64,000 bases of DNA from Pseudarthrobacter sp. BIM B-2242. GTDB taxonomy: Bacteria > Actinomycetota > Actinomycetes > Actinomycetales > Micrococcaceae. The DNA lies in contig NZ_CP061721.1 in NCBI RefSeq assembly GCF_014764445.1, positions 3,348,001 through 3,412,000 on the forward strand, read 5' to 3'. A program made the position numbers and the translations under genes. Shown piece by piece: positions 49,874-58,190 of the stretch (within the stretch, counting starts at the first letter, position 1; each line of letters begins with the position of its first letter). The notes under the pieces were generated by a model. It had not been told where the DNA came from. It did no database searches and was given only the letters and a program-made list of their open reading frames with translations.

Positions 49874-50914
49874 ATGAATCGCTCAGCCAGCATCAAGGAC
49901 GTCGCCAACCAGGCCGGCGTGGCTGTCGGCACGGTGTCCAACGTCCTGAACTACCCGGACAGGGTGTCGCCCCGGACCAAAGAACGGGTGCAGCGGGCCA
50001 TCGATGAGCTGGGTTTTGTCCGCAACGATGCTGCCCGCCAGCTGCGTGCCGGCCACAGCAGGACTATCGGGCTGATCGTGCTCGATGTCGGAAACCCGTT
50101 TTTCACCTCGGTGGTGCGCGCCGCAGAGGACGCCGCCGCCCTCCAGGGCAGTGCCGTTTTGCTCGGCGACAGCGGCCACAACGCGGGACGCGAATCCAAC
50201 TACATCGACCTTTTCCAGGAACAGCGGGTACAGGGTCTCCTGATCTCCCCGGTCGGAGACGTGACTGCCCGCATCGACCAGCTCCGGGAGCGCGGCGTCC
50301 CAACCGTCCTGGTGGACCGGCTCGCCGATGAGAAAAAGTACAGTTCGGTTTCAGTGGACGACGACGCCGGCGGTTACCTCGCTGCCCGGCACCTGCTGGA
50401 TACCGGCCGCCGTCGGCTCGCCTTTGTTGGCGGCCCGGCGTCCATCCGCCAGATTGCCGACCGTCTTCAGGGCGCGGAGCGCGCCATGAAAGAGGAACAC
50501 GATGCCACGCTGGAAGTCCTCGATTCCGACGGACAGACCGTCCTGGCCGGACGGAGCGTGGGAAACACGCTGGTGGAACGTGGGCTTGAGGACCTCCCGG
50601 ACGGCATCTTCTGCGCCAATGACCTCCTGGCCCTTGGAGTCATGCAATCACTCGCCATGACCCACCGGCTAAGGATTCCCGAAGACGTCGCCCTGATCGG
50701 CTACGACGACATCGACTTCGCAGTTTCCGCGGTCGTACCGCTCTCCTCCATCCGCCAGCCCACCGAAGCGTTGGGACGCACGGCCATTGAACTGCTGGCT
50801 GAGGAACTCGAATCCGACCAGCCCAAACACAGGGCCGTCATTTTCACCCCCGAACTGGTGGTGCGCCAGAGCACTGGCGGGGCCAAAATAACAGCAGCCG
50901 CCGACACCCGGTAG
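49874..50914 (+). CDS. LacI-family repressor, probable rhamnose regulator
   Basis: This 346-residue protein has a LacI HTH (ASIKDVANQAGVAVGTVSNVLNYPDRV), hinge helix (RNDAARQLRAG) and a periplasmic-binding-like sugar domain (IGLIVLDVGNPFFTSVVRAAEDAA, PEDVALIGYDDIDFA). It is divergent from rhaM, with an operator between them, so it is very likely the rhamnose-responsive repressor. ATG 49874 has GGAGG 4 nt upstream. Some operons of this kind respond to L-rhamnose or rhamnulose; the inducer is not shown here. Confidence 0.92.
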   Translation: MNRSASIKDVANQAGVAVGTVSNVLNYPDRVSPRTKERVQRAIDELGFVRNDAARQLRAGHSRTIGLIVLDVGNPFFTSVVRAAEDAAALQGSAVLLGDSGHNAGRESNYIDLFQEQRVQGLLISPVGDVTARIDQLRERGVPTVLVDRLADEKKYSSVSVDDDAGGYLAARHLLDTGRRRLAFVGGPASIRQIADRLQGAERAMKEEHDATLEVLDSDGQTVLAGRSVGNTLVERGLEDLPDGIFCANDLLALGVMQSLAMTHRLRIPEDVALIGYDDIDFAVSAVVPLSSIRQPTEALGRTAIELLAEELESDQPKHRAVIFTPELVVRQSTGGAKITAAADTR

Positions 50915-51029
50915 GGAGCCCTCTTCAGCCTCAGCTTTTCCCGCCTTTCCGCGTCCCGCCGCACGGCTCCAGTTTCCTCTTGTCAGGCCTACAGCGTTGT
51001 GGGACTCTGCTGGAAGGAGCGAGAGGTCC

Positions 51030-52433
51030 GTGATTCCAGTGACACAAAGCGTGGAGATCGACGGCACTGCCGTCGACGAACTGCAGAGGTCCTTTCGAGG
51101 CGAAATCCTCCGCCCGGATGATGCCGGGTACAACGATCACCGCAAGGTGTGGAACGGGTCGATTGATCGCCGACCCGCCGTGATAGCCCGCTGCGCCGGC
51201 GTCGCAGACGTTCGCGCCGCCCTGCGGCTGGCACGTTCCCAGGGCCTGCGGACCGCCGTCCGCGCGGGCGGTCACAGCTTCCCGGGACTGTCCGTCTGCG
51301 ACGACGGCCTGGTGATCGACCTGGGCCTGATGAAGGGGATTCGTGTGGATCCCGAGGCGCGGATGGCGCGCGTCCAGGCCGGTGTTCTGCTTGGAGAGCT
51401 TGATCGCGAGACGCAGGAGTTCGGGCTGGCCGTTCCCTCGGGAATAGTCACCCATACCGGCGTGGCAGGCCTGACCCTGGGCGGCGGCATCGGCTGGATC
51501 ATGCGCAAGCACGGACTCACCATCGACCAGTTGGTGTCCGTTGATCTTGTCACCGCGGACGGCGAGCTGGTCACGGCCAGCGAGCATCACAACGCCGACC
51601 TCTTCTGGGGCGTGCGGGGCGGGGGCGGGAACTTCGGCATCGTCACCGAGTTCGAGTTCCGGCTTGTCCCTGTGGGTCCCCAGGTGATGGCCGGGCCGGT
51701 GTTTTGGGCCATGGAAGACGCCCCGGAGGTGTTGCGCTTCTATCGTGACTGGATCGCAGACTGCCCTGATGAGCTTATGACCGCCGCGATCCAACGGAAG
51801 GCACCGGCGCTGCCGACCGTTCCGCCCGAACTGGTGGGCAAGCGCGTTATCGCAATCGTCGGATGCTATTCCGGATCGGTTGATGACGGCGAACGGGTCA
51901 TGCGCCCGCTGAAGGAATTCGGGTCCCCCGTACTCGATCTTTGCCGGCCGAAGCCGTTCCTGGAGCACCAGAAGATGTTCGATCCCTCGTTCCCGCACGG
52001 CTGGTCGTATTACGTCAGGTCCTGCGATGTCGCGGGCCTCAGCGACGACGTCATTGACATCGCCACCGAATACGGGCTGCGCATCACCTCGCCCGTCACC
52101 AGCGTGGCCATGTGGCAGCTGGGCGGTGCCGTGGGTCGGGTTGGCAACGATGCCACCGCGTTCAACGGACGCCAGGCAGGGTTTACCTTCAACATCAACG
52201 GCAACAGCAAGACCGCCGATGGTTTCGATGCTGAGCGGCAGTGGGCCCGGGACTATTGGTCGGCGCTGGCACCCCATCACACCGGCGTCTACGTGAATTT
52301 CCTTATGGAAGAGGGTGAGGAGCGCGTCAGGCAGGCGTACGGTGCCGCCAAGTACGACAGGCTCAAGACCCTCAAGCGCAAGTACGATCCCACGAACTTC
52401 TTCCGCCTCAACCAGAACATCAAGCCCGACTAA
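51030..52433 (+). CDS. BBE-type FAD-linked oxidase (6-hydroxynicotine oxidase-like)
   Basis: This 467-residue protein has the PCMH FAD domain (PAVIARCAGVADVRAALRLARSQGL, RAGGHSFPG with the His that can link FAD, TGVAGLTLGGGIGWIMRKHGLTIDQL) and a C-terminal BBE segment (KYDRLKTLKRKYDPTNFFRLNQNI). It should oxidise a small substrate such as an amine, sugar or alkaloid with oxygen. A bicovalent Cys is possible, but the usual site in GxCxxV is IDQLVS-like here, so single linkage is more likely. GTG 51030 has GAGAGG 4 nt upstream. Confidence 0.87.
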   Translation: MIPVTQSVEIDGTAVDELQRSFRGEILRPDDAGYNDHRKVWNGSIDRRPAVIARCAGVADVRAALRLARSQGLRTAVRAGGHSFPGLSVCDDGLVIDLGLMKGIRVDPEARMARVQAGVLLGELDRETQEFGLAVPSGIVTHTGVAGLTLGGGIGWIMRKHGLTIDQLVSVDLVTADGELVTASEHHNADLFWGVRGGGGNFGIVTEFEFRLVPVGPQVMAGPVFWAMEDAPEVLRFYRDWIADCPDELMTAAIQRKAPALPTVPPELVGKRVIAIVGCYSGSVDDGERVMRPLKEFGSPVLDLCRPKPFLEHQKMFDPSFPHGWSYYVRSCDVAGLSDDVIDIATEYGLRITSPVTSVAMWQLGGAVGRVGNDATAFNGRQAGFTFNINGNSKTADGFDAERQWARDYWSALAPHHTGVYVNFLMEEGEERVRQAYGAAKYDRLKTLKRKYDPTNFFRLNQNIKPD

Positions 52434-52457
52434 GGTCCTTACGGATCGGAGAACGTC

Positions 52458-52616
52458 GTGCTCAAGATGCTGCTCTGCAAAAAGAACGTGCGTCACGATT
52501 GGCACGTTGAAACCACGGTCGACGGCGGCCGGTACCGGCAATGCGCACGCTGCGGCAAGTACAAGACGGGCGGCAGCGGCCGCAACGGCAACTGGGCAGC
52601 CCCGCTCGGCGGGTAG
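52458..52616 (+). CDS. 52-residue Cys-rich small protein, possible zinc ribbon
   Basis: The 52-residue frame from GTG 52458 has Cys7, then CARCGKYK with Cys-x-x-Cys near residues 31-34, and HDWH between. Four Cys/His ligands could bind one zinc, though the fourth is uncertain. GGAGA lies 5 nt before the start. Small proteins of the form MLLCK...RYRQCARCGK are frequent in actinobacteria with no known role. It starts 24 nt after the oxidase gene and may be cotranscribed with it. Confidence 0.7.
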   Translation: MLKMLLCKKNVRHDWHVETTVDGGRYRQCARCGKYKTGGSGRNGNWAAPLGG

Positions 52617-52742
52617 CCGGCGGGCAACAAGCCTGCGCGCAACCGGCCCGTCGCGCGCCTCCCCCTACACAGATCGGGGCACAGATTCCGCCTCCGCCCG
52701 GAAACGTCAGCGGCCCTGCCCCGCTCAAACGGGGTGGGGCAG

Positions 52743-52799
52743 CACCGGTCATGCGGGTGAGGGCCGGCCATGCGGGCGAGCACCGGTCATGCGGGCTAC
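52743..52799 (+). repeat. three tandem 19-bp repeats (core CCGGYCATGCGGG)
   Basis: CACCGGTCATGCGGGTGAG, GGCCGGCCATGCGGGCGAG and CACCGGTCATGCGGGCTAC follow one another without gaps. The core CCGGYCATGCGGG is kept in all. They lie about 80 nt before the LacI-type operator. Confidence 0.75.
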
Positions 52800-52881
52800 G
52801 GCAAGCGGGGTGGACCGGTGGCGCGGGGCAGCCTGCAAGACACACTGGACGACCGCCCTGGCTTTGCTGCACACTGGATGC

Positions 52882-52897
52882 GGGAAAGCGCTTGCCC
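52882..52897. promoter_or_regulatory. LacI-family operator before the Gfo/Idh/MocA gene
   Basis: GGGAAAGCGCTTGCCC has the central CG and arms of LacI-type sites. The same 16-mer with one base changed lies in reverse at 59582-59597, before the beta-galactosidase gene. Confidence 0.65.
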
Positions 52898-52948
52898 AGC
52901 GATTGGGAAGCAAGCCCCTTGCGCCCTTCTGGGCAGGAATGGAGCACC

Positions 52949-54151
52949 ATGGGAACGTCATCGCCCGCAACGCCGTCACCAGTCCAGGCACAGCCCGCCG
53001 CTGCGCTGACCGGCAGGCCAACGACGCCGGCGAGGGTGGCGCTGGTAGGCGTCCACGGCTTCGGTACTCACCACCTGCGGAACCTTGAACGATTGCAGGA
53101 GGCCGGCGTCGTCGACCTCGTGGCAGTGGCTGATCCGCAGCCACCGGAACCGGGGTCCGTTCCGGAGACCGCCGCGGCCTTCCCTGGACTGGCTGAACTC
53201 CTGACGGACACACCGGACCTTGACGTCATTATTGTGGCCACGCCCATCCAGACCCACGCGCCACTGGGCCTCGCGGTCCTGGAAACCTCGGCCGACCTCT
53301 ATCTGGAGAAGCCTCCCGTTGCTTCACTGGCGGATTTCGACGCACTGCTTGATGCTGCCGCGGCCTCCGGGCGGGCAGTGCAGATCGGTTTCCAGAGCCT
53401 TGGATCGCATGCCCTGGCCGCCATCGGGGAGCTCGTCGCTGACGGAACCATCGGCATCCTTGAGGGCATCTCCGCGACCGGTCGCTGGGTTCGTCCCCGC
53501 GCGTACTACACGCGCTCCCGGTGGGCGGGGAAGCGCAGTATTGACGGCATCGATGTGGTGGACGGCGTCGCCACCAACCCGCTGGCCCATGCGGTGGCAA
53601 CGGCCCTGCGGATTGCGGGGGCGCGCACCAAAGCTGATGTCGCCTCTGTGGAAACCGATCTCTACCGCGCCAACGACATCGAATCAGATGACACGTCCGT
53701 AGTCCGGATCCGCACCGCTACGGGGCTGCCCATCACCTGCGCCCTGACCATCTGCGCCAGCGAATCAGTGGAACCCTACGTGACCCTGCAGGGCTCAGCA
53801 GGCACGGCAGTTTTCCACTACACCGAGGACCGCCTCGTCGTGACAACGGCAGAAGGGCAGTCAGAAACCACTTTTGGCAGGGACGATCTCACCGAGAACC
53901 TGATCGCGCACCGTGGAGGGGACGCCAAACTGATCAGCCCTATCGCGGACAGCGGCGCCTTTATGCTGGTCCTCGAAGCGATCCGAACAGCGCCTGCACC
54001 CACCCGCATCGCGCCGGAGTACATCCGCTGGGAGGGCGTCGGCGGCCAGGCGAACGCCGTGGTGGTAGGGATCGAAGACGCCCTGGAACGGGCAGCCACA
54101 GGACACGCAACGTTCAGCGAACTGGGGCTGCCTTGGGCGAACCACTCTTAA
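52949..54151 (+). CDS. Gfo/Idh/MocA-family oxidoreductase
   Basis: This 400-residue protein has an N-terminal Rossmann domain (RVALVGVHGFGTHHLRNL, VVDLVAVADP), the EKPPVASL motif of the Gfo/Idh/MocA family (Lys of the EKP site) and a long C-terminal beta domain. It should oxidise or reduce a sugar or inositol with NAD(P). An N-terminal Pro/Ala extension (about 1-25) precedes the fold. ATG 52949 has GGAG 4-5 nt upstream. A LacI-type operator shared with the beta-galactosidase locus suggests they answer the same sugar signal. Confidence 0.87.
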   Translation: MGTSSPATPSPVQAQPAAALTGRPTTPARVALVGVHGFGTHHLRNLERLQEAGVVDLVAVADPQPPEPGSVPETAAAFPGLAELLTDTPDLDVIIVATPIQTHAPLGLAVLETSADLYLEKPPVASLADFDALLDAAAASGRAVQIGFQSLGSHALAAIGELVADGTIGILEGISATGRWVRPRAYYTRSRWAGKRSIDGIDVVDGVATNPLAHAVATALRIAGARTKADVASVETDLYRANDIESDDTSVVRIRTATGLPITCALTICASESVEPYVTLQGSAGTAVFHYTEDRLVVTTAEGQSETTFGRDDLTENLIAHRGGDAKLISPIADSGAFMLVLEAIRTAPAPTRIAPEYIRWEGVGGQANAVVVGIEDALERAATGHATFSELGLPWANHS

Positions 54152-54265
54152 TGACGCCCTCAAGCTAAGCTTCCCCGGGAACAAGGGACCGGCCGGTCTA
54201 TGCGGCAGACAGTCCGGTCACGGAGCCGCGGATCTGGACCTTCCCTGCAATCAAGGCTCAGCGGT

Positions 54266-55537
54266 TTAGCGCCCCTTAGGCCTGGCATTCAGCCACAGCA
54301 AGAGACCGACAGCGGCCGCGGACACCATGGCCAGCGCACCGGTGACAACCAGGCCGGTCCGCACGCCGAACTCCTCGGTCAGCCAGCCGGCCAGCAGCCC
54401 GCCGAGGGCATGCCCGCCCAGAAGCAGCGGCAGGTAGAGCGCCATCACCCTCCCCCGGACCTCGGGGCCCGCCTCCAACTGCACGGCCGTTGCTGCGCTG
54501 GTCAGGAAAAGCAGGGTCGTCAGGCCCACCACGACGAGCATCACGATGAAAAGAACCAGCGTGGGCATCAGTGCGGCGATCAGCTGCGAGAGCCCAAAAA
54601 GGCCGGCGGCGGCGACGATTCCCTTGCGGCCAAGGGTCTTCAACCGGGCAGCCAGGAGTGCGCCGGCAAGAGCGCCGGCAGCGCTCACCGTATTGAAAAG
54701 CCCGAACCCGGCGGCTCCGTTGTGCCACACCCGTTCGGCGAAAGCTGCCAGGACCACCGGCCCGTTCATGCCAAATGCCCCCAGCAGCCCGGCCAAAGTA
54801 ATGATCAGGAGCAGCGATGGCCGCTCACGGACGTACCGGAACCCCGCCAGCAGCTGACCGCGTCCGCGCGATGCCGGGGCGCTGGCGTGCAGGAGCGCCG
54901 GGCGGACGGCGGCGATCATGCCCAGCACCAGCAGCGAAAGGACGGCGTTGGCGGCGAAGGCGGCGGCAGATCCCGCCTGCGCGATGACCACCCCGCCCAG
55001 TGCCGGCCCCAGCATGGCACCGAACTGGCCGATAGCATTGTTGACGCCGATCGCGGGCCTCAGCCCGGCGTCGCCCACCACCTCGTTGACGAACACCTGG
55101 CGGGCCGGCCCATCGATGGCCGACGTCACGCCCAGCGCCACGCAGCTTCCGTACACGGCCCAGACCGTGATGTTGCCGCTGGCCGCCCAGGCCGCCAGGC
55201 CGATGGCCAGAAGCGCGATCACCGACTGGCAGACCATCATGATGCTGCGCTTGGGGAAGATATCCACCAGCAGGCCGCTGAGCGGGCCGACGATCAGCAT
55301 GGGGAGGAACTGCAGAGCGACGGCGATACCCACCGCCGCAGGACTGCCGGTGAGTTGGAGCACCAGCCAGTCCTGGGCCAGCCGCTGCATCCACACGCCC
55401 ATGCTGCCGGCCAGTGTCATGCCCAGGAACAAGCGGTAGTTATGCTGCGTCAGCGGGTGGTACCACCGGACCGGTGGCTGAGGTGAACGAAGGGATTCTG
55501 CGGACTGCGGGCGGTCGGAAGACACGACTGGGCTCAA
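54266..55537 (-). CDS. MFS transporter (EntS/DHA3-type exporter)
   Basis: This 423-residue protein has twelve predicted helices and the look of the DHA3/MFS_3 (EntS-like) group: NYRLFLGMTLAGSMGVWMQRLAQDWLVLQLTG, GLLVDIFPKRSIMM (loop 2-3), and IDGPARQVFVNEVVG. Members export siderophores, drugs or metabolites; the substrate is unknown. The first codon in the long frame is TTG 55537; a GTG at 55525 is also possible. It lies 54 nt from the YesL-like gene and faces the end of the Gfo/Idh/MocA gene. Confidence 0.85.
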   Translation of the reverse strand: MSPVVSSDRPQSAESLRSPQPPVRWYHPLTQHNYRLFLGMTLAGSMGVWMQRLAQDWLVLQLTGSPAAVGIAVALQFLPMLIVGPLSGLLVDIFPKRSIMMVCQSVIALLAIGLAAWAASGNITVWAVYGSCVALGVTSAIDGPARQVFVNEVVGDAGLRPAIGVNNAIGQFGAMLGPALGGVVIAQAGSAAAFAANAVLSLLVLGMIAAVRPALLHASAPASRGRGQLLAGFRYVRERPSLLLIITLAGLLGAFGMNGPVVLAAFAERVWHNGAAGFGLFNTVSAAGALAGALLAARLKTLGRKGIVAAAGLFGLSQLIAALMPTLVLFIVMLVVVGLTTLLFLTSAATAVQLEAGPEVRGRVMALYLPLLLGGHALGGLLAGWLTEEFGVRTGLVVTGALAMVSAAAVGLLLWLNARPKGR

Positions 55538-55591
55538 CTCGCTAGTGATGGAAAGGTCTCGTAAGAGGTTGGAGACGGAGAGAACAAGTTC

Positions 55592-56236
55592 CTAAGCGCG
55601 GGCGGACCGCATTTTGACCGCAGCCGCCGCCAGGATCAGCGTGCCCGGAACCACCACAAACAGGGCTGCGAGCATCCAGACAAAGACCACGGACGCGAAC
55701 AGCGCCGCGGCAAGAAGGAGCGAGCCCGTCCAGTCACGCAGCGTCAACGCTTTAGCGGTACTAATGGCCGAGTGCCATGCTCCCGGCGCAGCGGATCCCC
55801 CGCCGGGAACGGCGGAATCGCGACCGTCAGGCCAGGCAGCTGCAGTGCGCAGGAGCAGGATCGCGCCGGCCACTGCCAGGACCAGCGTGGCCGGAAGGAC
55901 CACCGCACTGCCCGGCAGCTGCCCCACTGTTGCGAGCAACAGGTTAAGGACAATCACGACGGCGGCTCCCGCCGTCGTGATTCCCAGCTTCCAACTGCCG
56001 GGGAGAGCAGCGCGGAAGGTGGTCCACAGGGAACGGACGGAATCGTCGCGTCCCGAAAGATGCCGTTCCAGGTGGGCGATCCCCGCCGCATACGCGGCAG
56101 GGATCGTAACCAGCGGAACGGACAGCACCAGCACCAGCAGCCCGGCGAGGAGGGTCTCGGAAAAGAGTGCGAAGCGGTTCACCGGGATGGGATCACTCCG
56201 GTCGGAGTCGGCTCTGGTGCTGTCCATGATGCTCAT
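55592..56236 (-). CDS. YesL/DUF624-like membrane protein of the sugar ABC operon
   Basis: The 214-residue product has about five helices: FALFSETLLAGLLVLVLSVPLVTIPAAYAAGI at 20-50, then pairs around 80-130 and 170-205. DUF624 (YesL) proteins often accompany carbohydrate ABC importers; their role is unknown. It follows the permease gene by 26 nt. A second ATG 9 nt downstream (56227) could be the real start. Confidence 0.75.
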   Translation of the reverse strand: MSIMDSTRADSDRSDPIPVNRFALFSETLLAGLLVLVLSVPLVTIPAAYAAGIAHLERHLSGRDDSVRSLWTTFRAALPGSWKLGITTAGAAVVIVLNLLLATVGQLPGSAVVLPATLVLAVAGAILLLRTAAAWPDGRDSAVPGGGSAAPGAWHSAISTAKALTLRDWTGSLLLAAALFASVVFVWMLAALFVVVPGTLILAAAAVKMRSARA

Positions 56237-56262
56237 TTTTCTGTATCCGATTTCCGTTGCCG

Positions 56263-57180
56263 TCAGCCCTTGAGGCCCTGGGTGGAGACGCCTTCAACGA
56301 TGTAGCGCTGGAAGACGAGGAAGAAGATCAGCACCGGGAGCAGCGCCAGGACGGACATGGCGATCATGGCACCGTAGTCCGAGGATTGGGTCTGGTCCAC
56401 GAAGAGGCGCAGCGCCAGGGGCAGCGGGTACTTTTCCGGGGTGTTCAGGTAGAGCAGGGGGCCCAGGAAGTCGTTCCAGCTCCAGATGAAGGAGAAGATC
56501 GAGGTGGAGATCAGGGCCGGTTTCATCAGCGGGAGCATGATGGCGGTGAAGATCCGGACGTGGCCGGCGCCGTCGATCCTTGCCGCTTCGTCCAGTTCTG
56601 CCGGGAGGTTGCGCATGAACTGGACCATGAGGAACACAAAGAACGCGTCAGCGGCGAGGAACTTGCCGATCAGCAGCGGAACGTAGGTGTCCACGAGGCC
56701 CAGCTGGTTGAAGACGATGTACTGCGGGATGATCACCACGTGGAAGGGCAGGAGCAGGGTGGCGATCATCATCCCGAAGAAGATGCTGCGGCCAGGAAAC
56801 TTGATCCGGGCGAAGGCGTAGGCCGAGACGGACGCGGAGAGGATGGTGCCGACGACGGCACCGATGGCCAGGACCAGGGAGTTGGTGAAGAACTGCAGGG
56901 TGGAGACCCCGCCGATCCCGTCCATGGCCGTCACGAAGTTATCGAAGCTGAAGTTGTTGGACCACAGCGACGTGTTCGCGCCACCGATCTCGGCGTTGGG
57001 TTTGAAGGCTGAGGCAACCATCCACAATGCCGGGTACAAGACGACTGCGGTGAGCGCGAGGGCCACGATGTGGAAGATGGTGTTCTTGACCCGCTTGGCC
57101 GTGGCCGACTCGGATTTGGGGTTGTAGTGCGGCACCTGGTCGTCCGGGATGGACTGGGTGGGGGTTGCCAAAGTTGTCAT
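56263..57180 (-). CDS. carbohydrate ABC importer permease (MalG-type)
   Basis: This 305-residue permease has six helices and the EAA loop ELDEAARIDGAGHVRIFTAIMLPLMKPALI for contact with the ATPase. It pairs with the permease encoded upstream. Its start overlaps that gene's stop codon (ATGA). No ATPase gene is in the operon, so a shared MsiK-type ATPase is likely, as usual in actinobacteria. Confidence 0.93.
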   Translation of the reverse strand: MTTLATPTQSIPDDQVPHYNPKSESATAKRVKNTIFHIVALALTAVVLYPALWMVASAFKPNAEIGGANTSLWSNNFSFDNFVTAMDGIGGVSTLQFFTNSLVLAIGAVVGTILSASVSAYAFARIKFPGRSIFFGMMIATLLLPFHVVIIPQYIVFNQLGLVDTYVPLLIGKFLAADAFFVFLMVQFMRNLPAELDEAARIDGAGHVRIFTAIMLPLMKPALISTSIFSFIWSWNDFLGPLLYLNTPEKYPLPLALRLFVDQTQSSDYGAMIAMSVLALLPVLIFFLVFQRYIVEGVSTQGLKG

Positions 57181-58145
57181 TTAGAATCACCGCTGTAGTG
57201 GACCCAGGACTTGGAGGTTTTGAAGAAGATGAGGGTGATAACGCCGACCACGACCACCAGGAGCCAGGCCATCGCCGAGGCGTAGCCCATCCGGAAATCG
57301 GAGAAGCCGCGCAGGTACAGGTAGAGCGTGTAAAAGAGGGTGGAACCGGCCGGGCCGCCTTCACCGTTGGAGATGATATAGGCCGAGCTGAAGATCTGGA
57401 ACGCGTGGATGGTTTCCATCAGCAGGTTGAAGAAAACAACCGGGGAGAGCATGGGCCAGGTGATGTTGAAAAACTTCCGCACAGGGCCGGCGCCGTCCAT
57501 CGACGCCGCCTCGTAGAGGTCCGCCGGGATCTGCTTGAGGCCGGCGAGGAAGATCACCATCGGCGCACCGAACTGCCAGACGGTCAGCAGGATGAACATG
57601 GCCATGGTCATGGACGGGTTGCCCACCCAGCCGCCGAGGTTGATGCCGAAGAAGGACAGGCCCTGGTCCACCGGGCCGGCATCGCCGAACATCGCCTTCC
57701 ACACGATCGCGATCGAGACCGACGCTCCAATCAGGGACGGTGCGTAGAACGCCGAGCGGTAGAAACCCTGTCCCTTGCGTGCACTGTTCAGCAGCATCGC
57801 CACCGCCAGTGCCGCCGCGAGCTTGAGTGGGGTACCGAACACCACGTAGCCCACGGTTACGCCCACGGACTGCAGGAACCGCTCGTCCTGGAACATGGTG
57901 ACGTAGTTATCCAGCCCGATCCATTTGGGGGCGTCAAAGAGGTTGTAGTTGGTGAAGGACAGGTACAGCGAGGAAATCATCGGGCCCACGGTCAGGGCGA
58001 TGAATCCCAGCAACCAGGGCAAGAGGAAGGTGTAGCCGGCGCGGGCGTCCGCCCCGCTCCGCTTGGACGTGGGCCGGCGCGATGTGCGGGGCTGCGAAGG
58101 AGCGGAGCGCGGCGGGCGCCTGCTCAGGGTTGGGCTTTGAGTCAC
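57177..58145 (-). CDS. carbohydrate ABC importer permease (MalF-type)
   Basis: The 322-residue protein has six helices, a basic N-terminal tail (RRPPRSAPSQPRTSRR) and the EAA loop DLYEAASMDGAGPVRKFFNITWPMLSPVVFF. It is the first permease of the operon and starts at GTG 58145, 45 nt after the binding-protein gene. Confidence 0.92.
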   Translation of the reverse strand: MTQSPTLSRRPPRSAPSQPRTSRRPTSKRSGADARAGYTFLLPWLLGFIALTVGPMISSLYLSFTNYNLFDAPKWIGLDNYVTMFQDERFLQSVGVTVGYVVFGTPLKLAAALAVAMLLNSARKGQGFYRSAFYAPSLIGASVSIAIVWKAMFGDAGPVDQGLSFFGINLGGWVGNPSMTMAMFILLTVWQFGAPMVIFLAGLKQIPADLYEAASMDGAGPVRKFFNITWPMLSPVVFFNLLMETIHAFQIFSSAYIISNGEGGPAGSTLFYTLYLYLRGFSDFRMGYASAMAWLLVVVVGVITLIFFKTSKSWVHYSGDSK

Positions 58146-58190
58146 GATTTCAGTCCGTCAGTTATGAGCGTCGGGCAGGCAATACGCTGC

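Larger units (their letters stand above)
52617..52948 (+). other. 332-nt gene-free stretch with tandem repeats and an operator
   Basis: No reading frame here has a start, ribosome site and family similarity. It holds three tandem 19-bp units (52743-52799), the LacI-type operator at 52882-52897 and the promoter of the Gfo/Idh/MocA gene. The first third is plain GC-rich sequence. Confidence 0.6.

Noticed and set aside
52743..52799. Tandem repeats as a CRISPR array
   Set aside because: The three units have no spacers between them and no cas genes are near.
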